DNA of 19,988 nt, taken from assembly GCA_937864935.1 (NCBI GenBank), contig CALMDN010000253.1, positions 1 to 19,988 on the forward strand, given 5' to 3'. The position numbers and the translations under genes were made by a program. Below are positions 15,150 to 19,988 of this stretch, piece after piece; the stretch's first letter is position 1, and every line of letters starts with the position of its first letter. Source of the DNA: an uncultured Bacteroidales bacterium. GTDB lineage: Bacteria > Bacteroidota > Bacteroidia > Bacteroidales > Lentimicrobiaceae. The notes under the pieces were generated by a model. It made no database searches. It was not told the origin of the DNA and saw only the letters and a program-made list of their open reading frames with translations.

Positions 15150-17372
15150 TCAGAAAATGATAACCTTCACAGTGTCGGACTGACCGTTGGATGTGAGGGT
15201 CAGGAAACACACCCCTGTGTTTAATTTACCTGCCAGTTGTTCACTATTCAGCCGGATTTCGTGGGTTCCCTGCGGAAAATCCTTCCTGAAAAGGAAGGTG
15301 CTGTTTCCATTCAGGTCTGTGGCTGTTGCAGTGAGCAGGCAACTCCGTTCAAGCTGAAATTTCAGCATTCCTTTATCAATGAGCGGGTTCGGACTTACAG
15401 ACAATATCCTGATGCAAGGCTGTTCTCCGGGCACAGGCTTGCCGGAAACTGCGGTGGCAGTCTCCTCTTCAGCGACCACCAACCTGTTGGAACTACCACC
15501 GAGCACATAGCCTCCGCTGATTGCCTGAATTGAATGAACGCTACCTGTTCCGCCGGGAGAAACCGATGAAAACGGCACCGTATAAGTTGTCCAGTTGAAG
15601 CCACCATCGGTGGATACCGTGAATCCGTTGAAGCCCGGATACACGGCTCCGATGCTGTTGCCGGCCCCTTTGGAAAAATGTCTTACATCTGTATCAGAAA
15701 CTTTTGTCCAGTGCAAACCTCCGTCAGAAGTACGGTGAACACCGGCGTCGGCTCCTAAAACAGCGACCAGTCCATTGCTTGCATCAAGCCAGCACATATC
15801 GGTAATAAAACCATTGATGCTCACTCCGGTGAGGGGTGCCCAGGTTAGCCCTCCGTCAGCGGTACTGTAAAAAAACGAAACGTTGTTAACATCGTATGAA
15901 ACATAGCCGTGGTTCGCATCGGGGAAAGCAACACAAGCCAGGTATAGTCCGTTTGCGGGCAGCCCCCCACCGACAGCTGACCAGGTTACACCCTGATCAG
16001 TACTGCGATAAACATTACCACCTCCTCCGGATGCAATTGTATATGTTCCCACAAAAAAACGGTCAGATGCCGGCATGGCGAAATTAACCACGCGGTAATC
16101 GGCTGGTAAAGTGGCACTGCCCCAGCTGTTGCCGCCATCGTGGGTGTAACGGATATCCTGATAGGAGCCGGCAAGGCCAAACTGGTTGCCATAAAAAGAA
16201 ATGTCGGTAATCCAGCGCAATCCGGGTGTTTGAGAAGGAACGTACCACGATTCACCGTTGTCATCGCTCTGGTAAAAGGTCTGGTTTGCGGTTCCTGAGT
16301 TGGGCTGGTTGTTTGCAAACAAGGTTCCGTCAGCCCTGCTTCCGATCACAGTTACAGGGGCAGACGGAAATACAGCCAGGTTTTCCGTGGTGTTTACAAC
16401 GCTGGCTCCTTCATCGTCTGAATAAAGAATGTCGCCGATTTCTGTGCCGAAAAATATCCGGTCTCCATTTCTCACCAGACAGGCTGATGCGGCTGAATTC
16501 CTGTCATAAATCATGGTCCAGTTCAATCCCGCATCCGTGGTTTCCCACAACTCAGATCCTTCACCGAAGGTAACCGACAACCAATGGAGTTCATCCAGGA
16601 TCAGTGTCCTGAACCGGTAATCTATTCCGGAGAATTGCTGAGTAAACGACCACTGATCACCACCATCCGTGGTTTTCCAGTATCCGAAATCCTGAACCGC
16701 GTAACCCGTATTCTCATCAATAAAATATACTTCATTCACGCCGAAAACATAGGGCACCTGAATCTCTGTCCAGGTTACTCCACCATCCAGTGTTCTGAAA
16801 AACATATCATAACCGACTACATAAGCCTCATCTGCACTTTTCCAGAGATGGTGCCGCGCATAGCCCGTTCCTCCGGGCCCGTGGTCTTCCCAGGTAATTC
16901 CATCATCGGACGAAACCATGACCATCCCGTTCTGACCTGCTGCAGAAATTCCTCCCCCGGGGATGCCGGTAAGGTCATAAAGTCTTCCCGAGCCATCAAG
17001 GTTCATCACGCTCCAGCTGGCACCTTCATCGATACTCCTCAGTATGGTACCCTGGTCACCGGAAACAATGAGTGTACCCTGATTGGTTATCAGAATATCA
17101 TAAAAATCTGTGCATAAACTGTCACCCGGCCGGATGATGGCCCAGCTTTCCCCTGAATCGGTAGTTTCCAGTATACTTCCGCAGCCGGTCACTGCCCAGC
17201 CTTTGAGGTTGTCTTTAAAGGCTATGCCATACACCTGATTGCCCTGAGGAGACGGATGGCCCCAATGATAAACAAAATCCTGAGACCGGGTTTCCTGTAC
17301 GAAAACGAATGAAATCATCAGCATTACAGGAATGGCAAGGACAGAACGCAATTTATTGGCTATAGGCTTCAT
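15150..17372 (-). CDS. Secreted Asp-box (YCF48/BNR-like) beta-propeller protein with T9SS-like C-terminal domain
   Basis: This 740-residue protein has a signal peptide (LRSVLAIPVMLMISFVFV, then cleavage near TRSQD). Its body is built from about 13 Asp-box-like motifs of form (S/T)xDxGxxW spread between about residues 65 and 600, such as TTDSGESW, SIDEGASW, SSDDGITW, TLDGGVTW, SDDNGESW, STDQGVTW and STDGGFNW. One (SDDEGAS) lacks the Trp. This pattern is typical of YCF48-like and sialidase-like propellers that fold as one or two multi-bladed rings. No sialidase catalytic Arg triad or FRIP motif was recognised, so a binding or scaffold role is likelier than hydrolysis. Residues about 645-740 (ILSVSPNPLIDKGMLKF, ATDLNGNS) look like a T9SS sorting domain. 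Opening WAVTGCGSILETTDSG is a classic YCF48 repeat. It is transcribed alone, divergent from the gene at 17662. Confidence 0.85.
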   Translation of the reverse strand: MKPIANKLRSVLAIPVMLMISFVFVQETRSQDFVYHWGHPSPQGNQVYGIAFKDNLKGWAVTGCGSILETTDSGESWAIIRPGDSLCTDFYDILITNQGTLIVSGDQGTILRSIDEGASWSVMNLDGSGRLYDLTGIPGGGISAAGQNGMVMVSSDDGITWEDHGPGGTGYARHHLWKSADEAYVVGYDMFFRTLDGGVTWTEIQVPYVFGVNEVYFIDENTGYAVQDFGYWKTTDGGDQWSFTQQFSGIDYRFRTLILDELHWLSVTFGEGSELWETTDAGLNWTMIYDRNSAASACLVRNGDRIFFGTEIGDILYSDDEGASVVNTTENLAVFPSAPVTVIGSRADGTLFANNQPNSGTANQTFYQSDDNGESWYVPSQTPGLRWITDISFYGNQFGLAGSYQDIRYTHDGGNSWGSATLPADYRVVNFAMPASDRFFVGTYTIASGGGGNVYRSTDQGVTWSAVGGGLPANGLYLACVAFPDANHGYVSYDVNNVSFFYSTADGGLTWAPLTGVSINGFITDMCWLDASNGLVAVLGADAGVHRTSDGGLHWTKVSDTDVRHFSKGAGNSIGAVYPGFNGFTVSTDGGFNWTTYTVPFSSVSPGGTGSVHSIQAISGGYVLGGSSNRLVVAEEETATAVSGKPVPGEQPCIRILSVSPNPLIDKGMLKFQLERSCLLTATATDLNGNSTFLFRKDFPQGTHEIRLNSEQLAGKLNTGVCFLTLTSNGQSDTVKVIIF

Positions 17373-17482
17373 CTTATATTTAAATATTTATATATAGAAT
17401 ACAACGGCAATGCCATCACAAAGTTCAGATAACTTAAAAAATAACAGCTTAAGTGGCATCCCGTTAAACGGTTCTGAATTAA

Positions 17483-17504
17483 AATCCGGTTTTGCCAATC
17501 CGGT
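17483..17504. repeat. Direct 8-bp repeat in the divergent intergenic region
   Basis: AATCCGGT occurs at 17483-17490 and 17497-17504, 14 nt apart. Just before it lies the small palindrome CCGTTAAACGG (17461-17471). Both lie between the divergent genes starting at 17372 and 17662, so they could be regulator contacts. The repeats are short and chance is possible. Confidence 0.25.
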
Positions 17505-17550
17505 ATTCACCACAATTTGCATGAAGTAGTGTATACTAAGACTGATATTT

Positions 17551-17581
17551 TTTGGGTGGTGATGAAAAGGTTCTAAATTTG
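17551..17581 (+). promoter_or_regulatory. Near-ideal Bacteroidota promoter for the outer-membrane protein gene
   Basis: TTTG at 17551-17554, a 19-nt spacer and TAAATTTG at 17574-17581 match the -33/-7 consensus (TTTG and TAnnTTTG) exactly. Transcription would begin near 17588, leaving a 5' leader of about 75 nt before the ATG at 17662. This also supports assignment of the window to Bacteroidota. Confidence 0.8.
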
Positions 17582-17661
17582 AATCGTGAAAACAGTTTAC
17601 CATTAGATATAGGCCAATTAACTCAGGAATACATTACTTAAACTTTTAATAAACAACCTAA

Positions 17662-18927
17662 ATGAAATACAGACAGATACTACTGATAGTCATTCTCATC
17701 CTGAATGTAAAACCAGGCTGGTCGCAGGAAAAATTCAGGCCCGGGTACATCATCACCACACAGCAGGACACCATTCAGGGATTGCTGCGGTATAAATCGG
17801 CAAAAACAACCTGGATTTCATGCACATTTAAAAAGGATGGCGAAACGGTGGCCAGGGATTATTCTCCGGCTGAAATTTCAGCATATGGATTTAAAGAAGG
17901 TAAGTTTTACATCTCGAAAACCGTTATGCAGGATGGAGTAGAAGACAAGGTATTCTTGGAGTATCTGATCAGAGGACACGCCAGTATTTATGCACTTGCC
18001 GATTATACAGGAACCAGGTACTTCGCCGAAACAAAAAGGGATGGGATGGTTGAGCTGAGCGAACCAGAGCGCATACTGCATACCGACAGCGGTCATTTCT
18101 ATGCAAAGTCGAGGCACAAGGGCAAGCTCAGGTACATCATGAACAGCCATCCTGAACTCCTGCCTGCCATTGAAAAAACCGAACTGGGCTCTAAACAGCT
18201 GATCAGGCTGGCCAAGCAATACCATGAACTGGCTTGTCCGGAGGAAAGCTGCATTGTTTTCGAGCGTCAATTCAAGCCGGTAAAAGCAGAATTTGCCCTG
18301 AACGGCGGGCTGAGCCTGAGGAAACTGAATTTCACCAACAGACTGGTCACCGATTTTAGTCCCGGCTACAATGCAGCATTCACCGTTAATCTCAGGCACC
18401 TGTTCTTTTCCGATGAACGGTTCAGCATTGAAACCGGAATCAGCTACAGCAGCAACAACAAATACACCTTTAAAAACAGTGAATCCAACAATGAATCAGA
18501 GATGGTTACCTACAATGATAAAATCTATTACATCAATCCGTTTGATGACAGATACATCAGCGACCAGTACATCAGGGCAACCAAACTGGATGTGGAAACC
18601 ATGTTATCTTTGGTATCCGTCCCACTGAGTCTGAAGTATACCTTCAATTCAGATAAGCTCAGACCATCGCTTGGAATCGGCGGAGTGTTGAGCATTGTAA
18701 CCAGCCAGAACAAAGACCTTGAGTATCACTACTTTTCTGAATTCATCGGGAGCACTTTTCCTCCGGTTGTTGGCGGACTACTTGCCCAGGCATCGTTAAG
18801 CTGCAAAACAGGCAAATCCGGGTTTATAGGAGTGGGAGTAAAATATCACTACGAGTCAAACATGGGCAACGTTAACGAATTTCTGACAGTGAATTCGTTA
18901 TTCGTTAACCTTTCGTACACATTCTGA
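17662..18927 (+). CDS. Two-domain outer-membrane beta-barrel protein, function unknown
   Basis: This 421-residue protein has a signal peptide (ILLIVILILNVKPGWS, then QEKF). The N-terminal part opens with FRPGYIITTQQDTIQGLLRY. This is a pattern I associate with a Bacteroidota-specific periplasmic domain that begins Gly-Tyr-Ile and contains Gly/Gln-Asp-Thr-(Leu/Ile)-x-Gly. From about residue 205 the sequence alternates polar and apolar residues (AEFALNGGLSLRKLNF, RLVTDFSPGYNAAFTVNL, SIETGISYSS, SLKYTFNSD, ASLSCKTG). It ends FVNLSYTF with a terminal Phe, the usual signature of an outer-membrane barrel folded by BamA, in the PorT/OMP_b-brl_2 style. Length suits a small 8-10 strand barrel. No enzymatic or TonB motif is visible. 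It is monocistronic behind the promoter at 17551-17581. A transport, adhesion or assembly role cannot be chosen from sequence. Confidence 0.8.
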   Translation: MKYRQILLIVILILNVKPGWSQEKFRPGYIITTQQDTIQGLLRYKSAKTTWISCTFKKDGETVARDYSPAEISAYGFKEGKFYISKTVMQDGVEDKVFLEYLIRGHASIYALADYTGTRYFAETKRDGMVELSEPERILHTDSGHFYAKSRHKGKLRYIMNSHPELLPAIEKTELGSKQLIRLAKQYHELACPEESCIVFERQFKPVKAEFALNGGLSLRKLNFTNRLVTDFSPGYNAAFTVNLRHLFFSDERFSIETGISYSSNNKYTFKNSESNNESEMVTYNDKIYYINPFDDRYISDQYIRATKLDVETMLSLVSVPLSLKYTFNSDKLRPSLGIGGVLSIVTSQNKDLEYHYFSEFIGSTFPPVVGGLLAQASLSCKTGKSGFIGVGVKYHYESNMGNVNEFLTVNSLFVNLSYTF

Positions 18928-19072
18928 CAAAATCCACCCAGGTAAATATCTGCATAACAGGTCACCCCTACCTATCAGCCTGCTTTTCAGGTAGATAAGA
19001 AAACCTATGTTAAGTAAGCAACCAATCGCACAATTCGTGTCTTATTGTGGGTACTTATCTTCAAATTAGATT

Positions 19073-19080
19073 TATATTTG
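19073..19080 (+). promoter_or_regulatory. -7 promoter box for the C25-like protease gene
   Basis: TATATTTG matches TAnnTTTG exactly, 50 bp before the ATG at 19131. No good -33 TTTG is seen at 17-23 nt upstream; the nearest TTG (19045-19047) is 25 nt away. Strength is therefore uncertain. Confidence 0.5.
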
Positions 19081-19130
19081 AGACTGGTTTTGTTATCCAC
19101 AGATGTTGTTCTCATATCAACGCATTTTTT

Positions 19131-19988
19131 ATGGCCAGAAAATTATTCCTCCTCCTGCTTTTTTCAGCAATACTGACGCATGTCCTCAGGGCTGAGTGGG
19201 TTTCACTGAACAGAAACAAAGCAGCCAATACTCCGCCCAAAATTACTGTCTTAAGCAGCGATGAACAGGGAACCACCTTTAAGGTTGAAATCGCTGGTTT
19301 TGACCTCAGCAATGTCAATGAAAAGGGCAGAACGTATCAGCACATTGATCTGATGTCCGGTACTTTTCTTTCTGAAAAGGGCAATCCGGCTCTGCCGTTT
19401 GTTGCCAATATTCTTGCAGTCCCTGAACAGGCAGGCATATCAATAGAGGTAGTTGAAACCGGGTTTGTCCACAGTTTCAGCAACCTGCGCATCGCTCCCG
19501 CTCTTCAGAGTCAATGGGAAGGAAAAACTGAATCAGCGATGATTGAGAATCCGGAAGCCTATTCTTCAAAAAATATTTTTCCTGAAAACCTTGTTGCCCT
19601 GGATCCACCTTCGGTCTTCAGGGATTTCAGGATTGCCCGTGTTTCGGTTTTCCCGGTCAGGTATCTTGCTTCAGGAAACGAAATCCGTGTTGCGGAATCG
19701 GTAACAATAAGGGTAAAGTACAACAAAGGGGTGGCTGTTAACCCAAAATTAACTGCCCGAAAGAAAATTTCGCCCTCCTTTGGAAAAATCTACCGGAGTA
19801 CCATCCTGAATTATGATGAGATGCTGCAGTCGCAATACCGGGGAGCAGAAGAAGGGCATGATGTGATGCTCTGCATCATGCCGGATAATTTTGTTACCAG
19901 TTTTCAGGCCTATGCAACCTGGAAAAGGCAATCGGGTATTGACATCCACATTACCAAATTCAGTGATATCGGAGCCAATGCCACCAAC
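19131..19988 (+). CDS. Gingipain-like (C25) cysteine protease, N-terminal part (gene leaves the right edge)
   Basis: The frame opens at ATG 19131 and stays open for 286 codons to the window edge. It starts with a signal peptide (MARKLFLLLLFSAILTHVLRA, then EWVS). Residues about 40-240 resemble the C25 propeptide: EKGNPALPFVANILAVPEQA, FRIARVSVFPVRY and a final VRVAESVTIRVKY-like strand (here IRVAESVTIRVKY). A new domain begins at about residue 257 with DVMLCIMPDNF and YATWKRQSGIDIHI, the usual start of the C25 catalytic domain. The catalytic His and Cys would lie beyond the window, so activity is not proven. C25 proteins in this phylum include gingipain-type T9SS cargo and the T9SS sortase PorU. 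The propeptide style suggests cargo rather than PorU, but this is tentative. Confidence 0.8.
   Translation, partial: MARKLFLLLLFSAILTHVLRAEWVSLNRNKAANTPPKITVLSSDEQGTTFKVEIAGFDLSNVNEKGRTYQHIDLMSGTFLSEKGNPALPFVANILAVPEQAGISIEVVETGFVHSFSNLRIAPALQSQWEGKTESAMIENPEAYSSKNIFPENLVALDPPSVFRDFRIARVSVFPVRYLASGNEIRVAESVTIRVKYNKGVAVNPKLTARKKISPSFGKIYRSTILNYDEMLQSQYRGAEEGHDVMLCIMPDNFVTSFQAYATWKRQSGIDIHITKFSDIGANATN

Noticed and set aside
16584..17117. 177-codon plus-strand frame
   Set aside because: It is antisense to the Asp-box propeller gene, whose repeats and signal peptide are clear.
18970..18997. CTACCT...AGGTAG and nested CCTG...CAGG inverted repeats after the barrel gene
   Set aside because: The stems are short, compete with each other and are followed by GATAAGAAAA rather than a T-tract.
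1..19988. CRISPR arrays, tRNA or rRNA genes, insertion sequences, integrases
   Set aside because: No regularly spaced repeats, cloverleaf-like sequences, transposase motifs or terminal inverted repeats with target duplications were found by reading both strands.

Overview
This window looks like a chromosomal segment from a free-living or gut-type member of the Bacteroidota. Four things suggest this. A dense glycoside hydrolase operon has all of its products carrying export signals. Several secreted proteins end in type IX secretion (T9SS)-like C-terminal domains. Start codons lack purine-rich Shine-Dalgarno sequences. Three intergenic regions match the Bacteroidota -7 box TAnnTTTG, one with an ideally spaced -33 TTTG. 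No rRNA, tRNA, CRISPR array, insertion sequence or phage gene was seen.

Region 1 (1-8176) is the 3' part of a same-strand polysaccharide utilisation operon. It holds the tail of one GH144-like protein, a complete GH144-like protein, a GH31 alpha-glucosidase-type enzyme, a GH43-like enzyme with F5/8C and FN3 modules, and a BglX-type GH3 beta-glucosidase. Gaps are only 2-14 bp and the operon ends at a strong intrinsic terminator. GH144 together with GH3 is the combination known for beta-1,2-glucan (sophoro-oligosaccharide) breakdown in this phylum. The GH31 and GH43 members imply a more decorated glycan. A SusC/SusD pair, if there is one, must lie upstream of the window.

Region 2 (8293-13495) holds a membrane hybrid histidine kinase/receiver without a recognisable sensor domain, a secreted DNase I-like (EEP) hydrolase with a T9SS-like tail, and a large FtsX/MacB-type ABC permease with no ATPase gene beside it. 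The kinase could serve the operon before it, but nothing in the sequence proves this.

Region 3 (13496-15149) is a 447-bp stretch without a convincing gene. It contains an orphan terminator-like hairpin and a 12-bp palindrome. It is followed by a four-helix membrane protein fused to a DUF6544-like domain.

Region 4 (15150-19988) is a surface/secretome block. It has a minus-strand Asp-box (YCF48/BNR-type) beta-propeller protein with a T9SS-like tail, a divergent two-domain outer-membrane beta-barrel protein behind a near-ideal promoter, and the 5' part of a gingipain-like C25 protease gene that runs off the right edge.

The clearest unusual items are the tandem GH144 genes in an operon that mixes alpha- and beta-glycosidases, the sensor-poor orphan kinase, and the orphan hairpin at 13.8 kb. 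I did not find clear evidence of an entirely new system. All family calls are from reading motifs, without database searches.
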